Positions 1 to 5,207 of a stretch of DNA of 6,361 nucleotides are shown here, piece by piece. The stretch is from Bacillota bacterium (GTDB taxonomy: Bacteria; Bacillota; Clostridia; Christensenellales; CAG-138): the NCBI GenBank assembly GCA_023416895.1, contig JAEZGQ010000199.1, positions 1 through 6,361 on the forward strand. The letters run 5' to 3'. The notes below the pieces were generated by a model that saw only the letters and a program-made list of their open reading frames with translations, did not search any database and had not been told where the DNA came from. Position 1 is the stretch's first letter. Each line of letters begins with the position of its first letter. Both the position numbers and the translations under genes were made by a program.

Positions 1-1
1 C

Positions 2-223
2 AGCGTTCGCGCCTGTGAGCGGCAAAAGGGTTATGCCACGGAAATGCTTCATCAGGCGCTGCTCTACGCAAAAACGCTCGGGCTTAGAAAAGTGCTTGTT
101 ACCTGCAACAACGACAACGAAGCTTCACGGCGAACCATTCTCTCAAACGGCGGCGTGCTTGAAAACGAAGTCGTTGAGGAGTGCGGGCAGATTGTACAGC
201 GATATTGGATCACCCTTTTATAG
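2..223 (+). CDS. GNAT family N-acetyltransferase, C-terminal part (cut by window edge)
   Basis: Reading from base 2 gives 73 residues ending at a TAG stop, with no start codon in the window, so this is the C-terminal part of a longer gene. The segment RACERQKGYATEML matches motif A of GNAT acetyltransferases (R/Q-x-x-G-x-G/A), the loop that binds the pyrophosphate of acetyl-CoA. It is followed by the usual helix and a strand-turn of the form KVLVTCNNDNEASRRTI, then NGGVLENEV and a C-terminal strand ending QRYWITL. This end is typical of small stand-alone GNAT proteins that acetylate an amine on a small molecule or protein. The substrate cannot be told from this fragment. The radical SAM gene starts 18 bases downstream on the same strand, so the two may share a transcript. 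The family call is strong; any more precise function would be guesswork. Confidence 0.85.
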   Translation, partial: SVRACERQKGYATEMLHQALLYAKTLGLRKVLVTCNNDNEASRRTILSNGGVLENEVVEECGQIVQRYWITLL

Positions 224-241
224 GGGTCGGATTGGAGAGCT

Positions 242-1356
242 ATGCTTCAAACCTCGGATCTATCGGCTTATTTTGCTTCGGCTCTCAGCAACGTCATAAG
301 AGAAGCCTCCAAAGCGGTTTTTAAAAGCCCAAAGGAGGCCGCTTTTCTTTTGCGTGCCGCCAAAAACAATACGAAAAGCGAAAAGCTTCGCGACCGTTAC
401 GCGCTTGGCGGCGACCATATCCCTGCGTTTCTCATTGCCAGTATTACCGACGCATGCAACCTTTTTTGCACGGGCTGTTACGCCCGCGCCAATGGGCTTT
501 GCGGCGAGCAGCGCGAAACGCGCAAAGAGCCGCTTTTAAGCGCTGAGGAGTGGGGCAGCGTGTTTTCGCAGGCGCGGGCGCTGGGCGTCTCCTTCGTTTT
601 GCTTGCGGGCGGCGAGCCGCTTTTGCGAAAAGATGTTTTAGAACGGGCGGCCAACGAAACGGAAATGCTGTTTCCCGTTTTTACAAACGGCACGCTCTTG
701 AGCGGAAAAACGTTTGAACTTCTTGAGGAAAACCGCCATCTCATCCCCGTGGTGAGCGTAGAGGGTGGGGAAGTCGCGACCGATGCGCGGCGCGGCAAGG
801 GAGCATACGGCCTTGTTCGCGAGGCGATGGAGCGCATGCGCGAAAGCGGCATGCTCTTTGGTGCGTCCGTTACCGTGACGGCCGAAAATTTAAGTGAAGT
901 TACCTCTGAGGCCTTTCTGAATGAGCTTTATACCTTGGGCTGCCGGCTCGTATTTTACATTGAATATGTGCCGGTGGATGCGGCGACCAAGCACCTCGCA
1001 CCCGGTGAGGAGGAGCGCTGCGCGCTCCAAACGGCGATGGACGAGCGGCGGAAAACCCACCCCTCCATATCTTTCTCGCGTTTCCCGGAGATGAGCAATT
1101 CATGGGCGGCTGCCTCGCTGCGGGGCGCGGCTTTTTCCACATCAGCCCGTCGGGTGCAGCGGAACCCTGTCCGTTTTCTCCGTATTCGGATTGTAGCGTG
1201 CGCGAAAAGACGCTGCTCGAAGTACTTCGTTCTCCCTTTTTCAAGAGGCTTCGCGAGAAAGGGCTTGTTGGCGGCGAACACGACGGCGGCTGCGCACTTT
1301 TTGAGCACGAGGCCGATGTAAAGGCGCTTCTCACAAGCGCCGAGGTGGAAGGATAG
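242..1356 (+). CDS. Radical SAM protein with C-terminal SPASM-like cysteines, disrupted by a one-base frameshift near 1081
   Basis: The start ATG at 242 has a GGAG at 234-237. The N-terminal region (about residues 1-60) is helical, then the [4Fe-4S]/SAM motif CNLFCTGC gives Cys72, Cys76 and Cys79 (CX3CX2C), and AGGEPLL at 122-128 is the SAM-binding GGE motif. The core TIM-barrel-type region continues to about residue 280. There the open frame becomes meaningless and runs to a stop at 1321, while the frame one base back (from 1081) continues with FPGDEQFMGGCLAAGRGFF and ends at 1356. Joining the two gives about 371 residues. The C-terminal part carries GGC, EPCPF, SDC and GGC cysteines, as in SPASM/twitch domains that bind auxiliary iron-sulfur clusters. 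Radical SAM proteins of this kind often modify peptides or act as maturases, but no precursor peptide or partner is visible here and the substrate is unknown. One base is missing around 1081-1086, either real decay or a sequence error. Confidence 0.88.
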
Positions 1357-1418
1357 TGTATCGTTTTGCCCAAGCGCGCCGTTTATAAAAATTGAATCCC
1401 AGATATCGGTTATAATCG

Positions 1419-1449
1419 ACGCGCCGCGGTACTTTGTGCCGCGGCGCGT
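1419..1449 (+). repeat. Perfect 11-bp GC-rich inverted repeat (hairpin) downstream of the radical SAM gene
   Basis: ACGCGCCGCGG at 1419-1429 is exactly complementary in reverse to CCGCGGCGCGT at 1439-1449, with a 9-base loop. It lies 62 bases after the radical SAM stop, where a transcript end would be expected, but it is followed by GCTTATCC and not by a T tract. It is therefore not a standard intrinsic terminator. It may act with a factor, protect a 3' end, or belong to a repeat family elsewhere in the genome. Confidence 0.6.
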
Positions 1450-1706
1450 GCTTATCCAAAAACGGGTCGTAGCAAGGTGGGCGCGTTAATGGCCGTTGCG
1501 TTTTGCTTGAAGCCTTGAAGTGGCACCGGGCAGTGCTTTGCGTTTGGCCAGCGTTTTCGGTGGGAGACGGCGTGCATGGAAGTACCGCATAAGGCCGAGA
1601 CCTATGAAGATGTTTTGTGAAAATTATGGCAATCGTGTTGTCATATCGCCCGATTTGTGATAAGGTTTAATAAGAAAACAAGCTTATTTTTAAGAGTTAT
1701 CTTGAG

Positions 1707-1720
1707 TGACATGAGTGTCA
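1707..1720. promoter_or_regulatory. Candidate operator dyad TGACA-N4-TGTCA upstream of the MaoC-like gene
   Basis: TGACA at 1707-1711 and TGTCA at 1716-1720 form a 5+5 dyad with a 4-base spacer, ending 29 bases before the chosen start codon at 1750. The position, in an AT-rich leader between a TTGAGT (1702-1707) and the ribosome binding site, fits a repressor site near the promoter. No confident -35/-10 pair could be placed here. Five-base arms can occur by chance, so this is a weak call. Confidence 0.3.
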
Positions 1721-1734
1721 TATCTTTTTATTCT

Positions 1735-1742
1735 GGGAGGAA
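1735..1742 (+). promoter_or_regulatory. Shine-Dalgarno site that fixes the MaoC-like start
   Basis: GGGAGGAA at 1735-1742 lies 7 bases before the ATG at 1750. It is a near-ideal ribosome binding site and decides against the longer open frame starting at 1657, whose extra 31 residues look like translated leader DNA and have no such site. Confidence 0.85.
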
Positions 1743-1749
1743 GCGTTTC

Positions 1750-2172
1750 ATGAACAAGGGAAAAACCATCTCCATGCTGCACGTTGGTGACAAGGCGGAG
1801 AGCGTCAACCATGTAACGGAGGAAATCGGCGTGAAGTTTGCCGATGTTTCCAATGATCATAACCCTGTACACCTAGATGAGGCGTATGCTATGGCCACCC
1901 CGTTCAAAGGCCGGATCGCACACGGCATGCTTCTCGCGGCTTATATTTCCTCTGTGCTCGGCAACGATCTCCCGGGGCCCGGCAGCATTTATGTAAACCA
2001 GACGCTTTCCTTCAAAGCGCCCGTTCGCTATGGCGATACCATCACAACCGTTGCTGAAATTTTTGAAATCATCCCCGAAAGGAATCGAGTCAAGCTCAAA
2101 ACCACCTGCACCAACCAAAACGGACAGGTCGTGCTGGAGGGCGAGGCGCTCATCCTCCCGCCGAAAGAGTAA
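1750..2172 (+). CDS. MaoC-like dehydratase, probable (R)-specific enoyl-CoA hydratase
   Basis: This 140-residue protein has the single hot-dog fold of the MaoC/PhaJ family, which hydrates trans-2-enoyl-CoA to (R)-3-hydroxyacyl-CoA (or the reverse) in the cytoplasm. The hydratase 2 motif is clear: FADVSNDHNPVHLDEAYA at about 30-47, with catalytic Asp36 and His41, then PFKGRIAHGML at 51-61, the hot-dog helix segment. The tail has the normal strand pattern, including FKAPVRYGDTIT, and length is typical of stand-alone PhaJ-type enzymes. No PHA synthase, phosphotransacetylase or fatty acid gene is next to it, so the pathway is open: fatty acid or acyl-CoA metabolism is the general expectation. The gene appears to be transcribed alone, with its own ribosome binding site, a possible operator upstream at 1707-1720 and a terminator at 2192-2232. 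The reaction type is well supported by the catalytic pair; chain-length preference is not predictable by eye. Confidence 0.9.
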   Translation: MNKGKTISMLHVGDKAESVNHVTEEIGVKFADVSNDHNPVHLDEAYAMATPFKGRIAHGMLLAAYISSVLGNDLPGPGSIYVNQTLSFKAPVRYGDTITTVAEIFEIIPERNRVKLKTTCTNQNGQVVLEGEALILPPKE

Positions 2173-2191
2173 ATACATCCCAACTGAACTG

Positions 2192-2232
2192 AAAAGAGCC
2201 GCTTCGGACTGCTTCCGAAACGGCTCTTTTTT
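2192..2232 (+). terminator. Intrinsic terminator, usable from both sides
   Basis: AAAAGAGCCG at 2192-2201 pairs with CGGCTCTTTT at 2221-2230. After one mismatch, TTCGG (2203-2207) pairs with CCGAA (2215-2219) around a 7-base loop. Six T's (2227-2232) follow on the + strand. On the - strand the same stem ends in four T's. It lies 19 bases after the MaoC-like stop and 26 bases past the stop of the M56 peptidase gene, between two convergent genes, exactly where a shared terminator belongs. Confidence 0.92.
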
Positions 2233-2258
2233 GAGCGGTGAATTTGTGATGCGGTTTT

Positions 2259-4214
2259 TCAATTGCATTTTTCGCGCAGTGCAAGGATTGCATTGTACGC
2301 CTCCTCTGGGAGTCGCGTGTACATGCTATCGCCGAGCTGGATGCACGAGTAGCCATCTTTCACGAATATATGGCATTGCGTGAGCTTGGAGCCTTCTGTG
2401 CCGTCGAGACCTTCAAAAATAACGTCCCCTACATAAATATCGATGCGGTCGGGGTAATTTGCCATGTCCTCCCCAGGCCATGCCGAGGAAAGCACAAGGT
2501 GCATGAAAATGGCGTTCTTAACCACCTCGATCGCTGCGTCGTTACCTTCAAGAGGTATGAGCTCAACAACGGAACCGTCTTCTATGAAGTTAATTGAGGG
2601 TGATATTTCGGCAGGGGGAACGATTGCTGTTAATTGCGGCGAAGGAGAAGGGGACGAGGCGGGGAGCCCGAAATCGTATAGTAAATCCGCTTCGAGCGTT
2701 GCGGCGTCTAATGGCGAAAACGAGCACCAGAACAGACAGATGTAATCGTACCCGTAGTCGGTAATATCCTGAGGACTTCCCCATAGCTCATCGTCGGAAA
2801 TGGCGAATACGCCGCTTTCCTTATCGGCAGCGTACATCCAAAGAAGCACAGGTTTTTGCGGTTCAATAATGTAGCTGTTTGATATTCTGCCTTCCATCAG
2901 CGTTTTTGTATCCGAGAAGTAGCCGGAGCCTTCAAGTGCCGGTACATCAATGCTGAAATAGCTTTCAAAATCAGCCTTTAAAACCTTCGGCGCAAACTTT
3001 ACGCTCAAGGAAGAAGGTGGGGAGTTGTCACCCAACCCATAATGAATGAGTGAAATCGTTCCCTCCGTCTCTAAAACGGGCATAACTTTGTAATCGACCA
3101 TAGCTCCTTGTATGTCGAGGGAAAGTGACGGGTCGTTGCGGTAGAACTCCGTGAAGAACACCACGCTCTTGATGGACCCGTCCACGTGGTAGTCATAGCC
3201 ATAGCCGCGGTTGAGCTTGCTTGATACAAGTGACTCGACGGGAGTCTCACCCTTTTTCAGAAAGTTGCTTGCGGACGGCAGGGGATTGAATACGAGCATT
3301 GCCCCCGCCGCAACGGCGAGCAAAATTGCGCCCACAATTACCCAAAGCGCGGGCTTCTTGTAGGAAAGCGCGTTTTTGATGCGTGCCTTTACGCCGCTCT
3401 CCCCAAAAAAGACGGGGGGAAAACCGGCTTTGCCCTGCGCGGAAACGGATAACAGCGTTTCACAGTAGGGCTGTTTAATGTCATCCTTTGCGCGCTTAAG
3501 AACGCTTTCGTCACAGGAAAGCTCCATGTCTTTTTCAAACAGGCGAAACGCAAGCCAAACGAGTGGGTTGAACCAGTGAACAGCCGCCGCGGCATAGAAA
3601 AGAAGCTTCCAGATGTGGTCGAACCGCCGTATGTGCGTGTTTTCATGCAGAAGAATATAAGCGCGGCTTTTTTGATCGAGCCCTGCGGGAAGATATGCGC
3701 GCGGGCGGAAAACGCCCCACACGAATGCGGTGTTGAGCTGTTCGCTCTCATAAACACCGTCCTCAACGCGAATGGCAAAATTAAGCTTGCGGCGCAATTT
3801 ATACGCCCCAATCCCGCCCGTTATGAGCACGGTTGCCACGCCTGCGGCCCAAACGATGCCGCCGATAAAAAACAGGAGCTGTGCCGGGTTGGCGGAGGCG
3901 GTGGGCAAGGGGGTGAGGCTTTGCGCCAGTGCTGGGTTGACCACACTGTTGAGCACGGCTACACCGGTATAAATTTCGGGCGTTTGCGCAGTTAAAAAAC
4001 CCTGTGGAATGGGTTCGGTGCTCGGGAGAAGCGCAAGCACGCTCTCCAAAGAAAACGGGCAGAGAAGCCGGAACAGCGCAATGCCCCAAAGTGCATAACA
4101 AACCCATGTGGGCGCTTTAAGCCACTTGAAAACGAGCCTGAGTGCAAGGATGAAAAGCATTGCCGCTGCGGCGGTATACGTCATGTTAAGAAGCGTACGA
4201 AAAACATCTTCCAT
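2259..4214 (-). CDS. BlaR1/MecR1-type M56 membrane metallopeptidase with an unrecognised ectodomain
   Basis: This 651-residue protein is the likely signal transducer partner of the adjacent BlaI-type repressor. Hydrophobic segments at about 10-29, 34-54, 112-134 and 286-308 give the four-helix layout of BlaR1. The cytoplasmic loop holds the zinc peptidase site HENTH (His190, Glu191, His194), then FNPLVW and ELSCDESVL, whose Glu231 is the probable third zinc ligand. After the last helix about 340 residues lie outside the cell. They do not show the SxxK/SxN/KTG motifs of the penicillin-binding domain of BlaR1. Instead there is a module at about 315-510, a Ser/Pro linker (about 517-534), and a smaller C-terminal module to 651. 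Known BlaR1 proteins, on ligand binding, cleave themselves and trigger loss of BlaI; here the ligand is unknown. The ATG overlaps the repressor TGA by one base, with GGAGG (4225-4229) 10 bases upstream, so translation is coupled. An M56 protein outside the antibiotic sensors is likely. Confidence 0.9.
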   Translation of the reverse strand: MEDVFRTLLNMTYTAAAAMLFILALRLVFKWLKAPTWVCYALWGIALFRLLCPFSLESVLALLPSTEPIPQGFLTAQTPEIYTGVAVLNSVVNPALAQSLTPLPTASANPAQLLFFIGGIVWAAGVATVLITGGIGAYKLRRKLNFAIRVEDGVYESEQLNTAFVWGVFRPRAYLPAGLDQKSRAYILLHENTHIRRFDHIWKLLFYAAAAVHWFNPLVWLAFRLFEKDMELSCDESVLKRAKDDIKQPYCETLLSVSAQGKAGFPPVFFGESGVKARIKNALSYKKPALWVIVGAILLAVAAGAMLVFNPLPSASNFLKKGETPVESLVSSKLNRGYGYDYHVDGSIKSVVFFTEFYRNDPSLSLDIQGAMVDYKVMPVLETEGTISLIHYGLGDNSPPSSLSVKFAPKVLKADFESYFSIDVPALEGSGYFSDTKTLMEGRISNSYIIEPQKPVLLWMYAADKESGVFAISDDELWGSPQDITDYGYDYICLFWCSFSPLDAATLEADLLYDFGLPASSPSPSPQLTAIVPPAEISPSINFIEDGSVVELIPLEGNDAAIEVVKNAIFMHLVLSSAWPGEDMANYPDRIDIYVGDVIFEGLDGTEGSKLTQCHIFVKDGYSCIQLGDSMYTRLPEEAYNAILALREKCN

Positions 4215-4570
4215 CAGCCCTTCGCCTCCTCGATCATGCGTTTGAGTTCGTTTACTTCCGCATCGCTGAGTTTTTTGCCCTTGAGATAGGAAGCAAGAAA
4301 CGCAGGGATCGACCCTGAAAAGCCGTTTTCTATCAACTCCTCGCTTTCCTGCTGCAAAAAGGCCTCGCGGGAAATAAGCGGAGCGACCGTGGCGCTTTCG
4401 TTTTGTACAAAGCCGCGCTCAACAAGCCTTCTAAGCATCGTGTAGGTGGTGGACTTTTTCCACCCGAGCTTTTCCAGCGCAAGCGCGCACAAACGGGTGG
4501 AGTTAATGGGTGCTTCCTCCCAAATAAGCTCCATAAAACGGCGTTCCGCTTCAAACAATTTTTGACTCAT
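4214..4570 (-). CDS. BlaI/MecI/CopY family transcriptional repressor
   Basis: This 118-residue protein has the BlaI layout: an N-terminal winged helix-turn-helix (about 1-75) and a C-terminal dimerisation helix pair (about 76-118). The start MSQKLFEAERRFMELIWEE matches the family's first helix, and KSTTYTMLRRLVERG (about 40-53) is the recognition helix region. I chose the ATG at 4570-4568 because a CGGAGG (GGAGG at 4580-4576) lies 5 bases upstream. The longer frame to 4738 runs through the large inverted repeat and into the end of the preceding gene. BlaI-type proteins bind dyad operators as dimers and are inactivated by proteolysis triggered by a BlaR1-type partner, which is the next gene, overlapping by one base. 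A strong dyad just upstream (4588-4637) suggests self-regulation. The function as a repressor of its own operon and perhaps of neighbours is inferred from the family. It is not necessarily a beta-lactam system. Confidence 0.93.
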   Translation of the reverse strand: MSQKLFEAERRFMELIWEEAPINSTRLCALALEKLGWKKSTTYTMLRRLVERGFVQNESATVAPLISREAFLQQESEELIENGFSGSIPAFLASYLKGKKLSDAEVNELKRMIEEAKG

Positions 4571-4587
4571 ATACGCCTCCGACAGAA

Positions 4588-4637
4588 AAAGGTTTATTGT
4601 GTTCGACCCTAAAAGAAGTCTAACACAATAAACCTTT
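4588..4637 (-). promoter_or_regulatory. Long inverted repeat upstream of the BlaI-type gene, candidate operator (alternatively a terminator)
   Basis: AAAGGTTTATTGTGTT at 4588-4603 is exactly complementary to AACACAATAAACCTTT at 4622-4637. Inside it, GAC (4605-4607) and GTC (4618-4620) extend the pairing after one mismatch, giving 19 of 20 paired positions around a 10-base loop. It ends only 17 bases before the repressor start codon. Since the repressor gene needs a promoter and there is no room for one below the dyad, the dyad must overlap or lie below that promoter, as expected for an autoregulatory operator. On the - strand the second arm runs into TTTTT, so it could also end or attenuate transcripts coming from the DUF2500 gene. 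Confidence 0.7.
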
Positions 4638-4646
4638 ATGCGCAAG
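4617..4646 (-). promoter_or_regulatory. Candidate promoter of the BlaI-M56 operon
   Basis: On the - strand, TTGCGC (4646-4641) and TAGACT (4622-4617) are 18 bases apart. The -10 is preceded by TG and one base (TGTTAGACT), an extended -10. Transcription would start near 4610, in the loop of the dyad, so a repressor bound to the dyad would cover the -10 and start site. Each hexamer matches only 4 of 6 consensus positions. Confidence 0.35.
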
Positions 4647-4661
4647 TAAACGAAATATGAA

Positions 4662-5054
4662 CTATGCCTTAGTTGTGCGGTCGAAGTCCAAATAGCGCGT
4701 GCCCTGGAAGGTAAGGCGGCCCTTGTCACCCTCGGCAATCAGCCCAAATTGCTCCCCGGTCATTTTTAGCTCCATGCGGTCGCCGCTTTCCACTTCAAAG
4801 GTCACATAGTAGATGGTGGAGGTGGTGGTGTGCGACATAGCGGCGTTGTTTGCGTTGTGGTGATGATGGTGGCTTGTGTTCGAGCGCTTTGTGACGACGG
4901 TCGCGTATACGCTGAGCACAGGCGATTGGTTGTTGCGGTGCCACTGGGAAACGCCCTTTACTGCCTGTACAATGATTAAACCGAGCACAACAACAAAACC
5001 CACCGTAACGAGAACGGGAACAGCGCCAAACATGAATCCTCCGCCAAAAGACAT
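4662..5054 (-). CDS. DUF2500 domain-containing membrane protein
   Basis: This 130-residue protein has one N-terminal hydrophobic segment (about 9-32) and then a soluble domain of the DUF2500 type, with VYATVVTKR, YYVTFEVESGDRMEL and GDKGRLTFQGTRYLDF. That beta-strand pattern is characteristic of the family, whose function is unknown. A run of five histidines (62-66) sits in an Asn/Ser-rich loop; such His-rich loops occur in clostridial members of this family and could bind metal, but this is not shown. I chose the ATG at 5054-5052 because AGAGG (5066-5062) lies 7 bases upstream and because the protein then starts at the Gly-rich MSFGGGF typical of relatives. The upstream in-frame ATG at 5096 is inside the probable promoter. 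The BlaI-type gene follows 91 bases downstream on the same strand across the large dyad, so the two may or may not share a transcript. The family call is strong. Confidence 0.9.
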   Translation of the reverse strand: MSFGGGFMFGAVPVLVTVGFVVVLGLIIVQAVKGVSQWHRNNQSPVLSVYATVVTKRSNTSHHHHHNANNAAMSHTTTSTIYYVTFEVESGDRMELKMTGEQFGLIAEGDKGRLTFQGTRYLDFDRTTKA

Positions 5055-5087
5055 GATAATACCTCTTTTCTTACAGTTGCGTTCACA

Positions 5088-5096
5088 GTTTAGCAT
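5088..5096 (-). promoter_or_regulatory. Candidate extended -10 of the DUF2500 gene
   Basis: The - strand reads TGCTAAACT, a TGn followed by a 4 of 6 match to TATAAT. A start near 5081 would leave a leader of about 27 bases with the AGAGG ribosome binding site in it. The region 17 bases upstream has only CTTTTT and no good -35, which an extended -10 can tolerate. Confidence 0.35.
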
Positions 5097-5124
5097 GTTT
5101 TTGCGGAGGAAAAAAGATGATAAC

Positions 5125-5147
5125 TTTTAAGCTTCATAAAATCTTAA
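5125..5147. promoter_or_regulatory. Candidate regulator site, TTAAG and CTTAA facing each other
   Basis: TTTTAAG at 5125-5131 faces TCTTAA at 5142-5147 in an AT-rich stretch, about 40 bases upstream of the TACAAT of the response regulator gene. OmpR-type regulators often bind paired AT-rich half sites upstream of their own promoter. The match is short and could be by chance. Confidence 0.25.
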
Positions 5148-5160
5148 TCATTTTACCGCT

Positions 5161-5189
5161 TTTCCCATAAGGAGCATTTCCGCTACAAT
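5161..5189 (+). promoter_or_regulatory. Candidate promoter of the response regulator operon
   Basis: TACAAT at 5184-5189 matches the -10 consensus at 5 of 6 positions. The sequence 17 bases upstream, TTTCCC at 5161-5166, is a weak -35, suggesting activator dependence. A start near 5196 would give a very short leader with the GGGGG(T)G Shine-Dalgarno (5196-5202) at its 5' end, 5-11 bases before the ATG at 5208. Confidence 0.35.
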
Positions 5190-5207
5190 AAGTACGGGGG
5201 TGAAAAA

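Larger units (their letters stand above)
1357..1749. other. Intergenic region with no convincing gene
   Basis: This 393-base stretch separates the radical SAM gene from the MaoC-like gene. It contains a TATAAT hexamer at 1411-1416 inside a near-palindrome (1406-1419), a perfect GC-rich hairpin at 1419-1449, a tandem CTTGAAG repeat (1506-1512 and 1514-1520) and a small dyad at 1707-1720. Short open stretches exist, for example a 14-codon ATG frame at 1576-1620, but none has a good ribosome binding site or recognisable protein sequence. I looked for tRNA, tmRNA, SRP RNA and 6S-like features and saw none I could support. A small RNA here remains possible. Confidence 0.6.
5055..5207. other. Divergent intergenic region between the DUF2500 gene and the response regulator gene
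   Basis: These 153 bases carry the start signals of both divergent units. They include an extended -10 for the - strand gene (5088-5096), an AT-rich centre with TTTTAAG (5125-5131) facing TCTTAA (5142-5147), and a TACAAT (5184-5189) for the + strand regulator. Since the + strand operon encodes an OmpR-type regulator, self-regulation through the central AT-rich sites, possibly also affecting DUF2500, is plausible. Confidence 0.6.

Noticed and set aside
1081..1087. Programmed -1 frameshift as the main explanation of the radical SAM break
   Set aside because: The heptamer fits formally, but C-rich YYY is unusual, no stimulatory structure is seen at the right distance, and a second one-base loss in another gene favours a lost base. 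It is kept only as a finding to check.
478..1373. Minus-strand open frames opposite the radical SAM gene
   Set aside because: They lie opposite a gene with intact radical SAM motifs and show no recognisable protein features.
1411..1416. A full promoter at the TATAAT hexamer
   Set aside because: No -35-like hexamer lies 16-18 bases upstream, there is no extended -10, and no gene starts downstream within a normal leader length.
1576..1620. Short 14-codon open frame with an ATG at 1576
   Set aside because: There is no ribosome binding site at a proper distance, it is very short, and the sequence is not recognisable.
1657..1749. Extended N-terminus of the MaoC-like protein from an upstream start at 1657
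   Set aside because: The 31 extra residues are translated AT-rich leader, family proteins begin near MNKGKTI, and the only good ribosome binding site (1735-1742) serves the ATG at 1750.
3389..4107. Several open frames of 100-140 codons on both strands across the M56 peptidase gene
   Set aside because: They overlap a clear 651-codon gene with conserved motifs and have low-complexity, Arg/Ser/Pro-rich translations typical of shadow frames.
2259..4214. A true beta-lactam sensor (BlaR1/MecR1) and resistance locus
   Set aside because: The ectodomain lacks penicillin-binding motifs and no beta-lactamase or PBP2a-like gene is in the window.
4571..4738. Longer start for the BlaI-type repressor up to 4738
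   Set aside because: It would read through the large inverted repeat and into the DUF2500 coding region; the ATG at 4570 has GGAGG 5 bases upstream and begins with the family's usual first helix.
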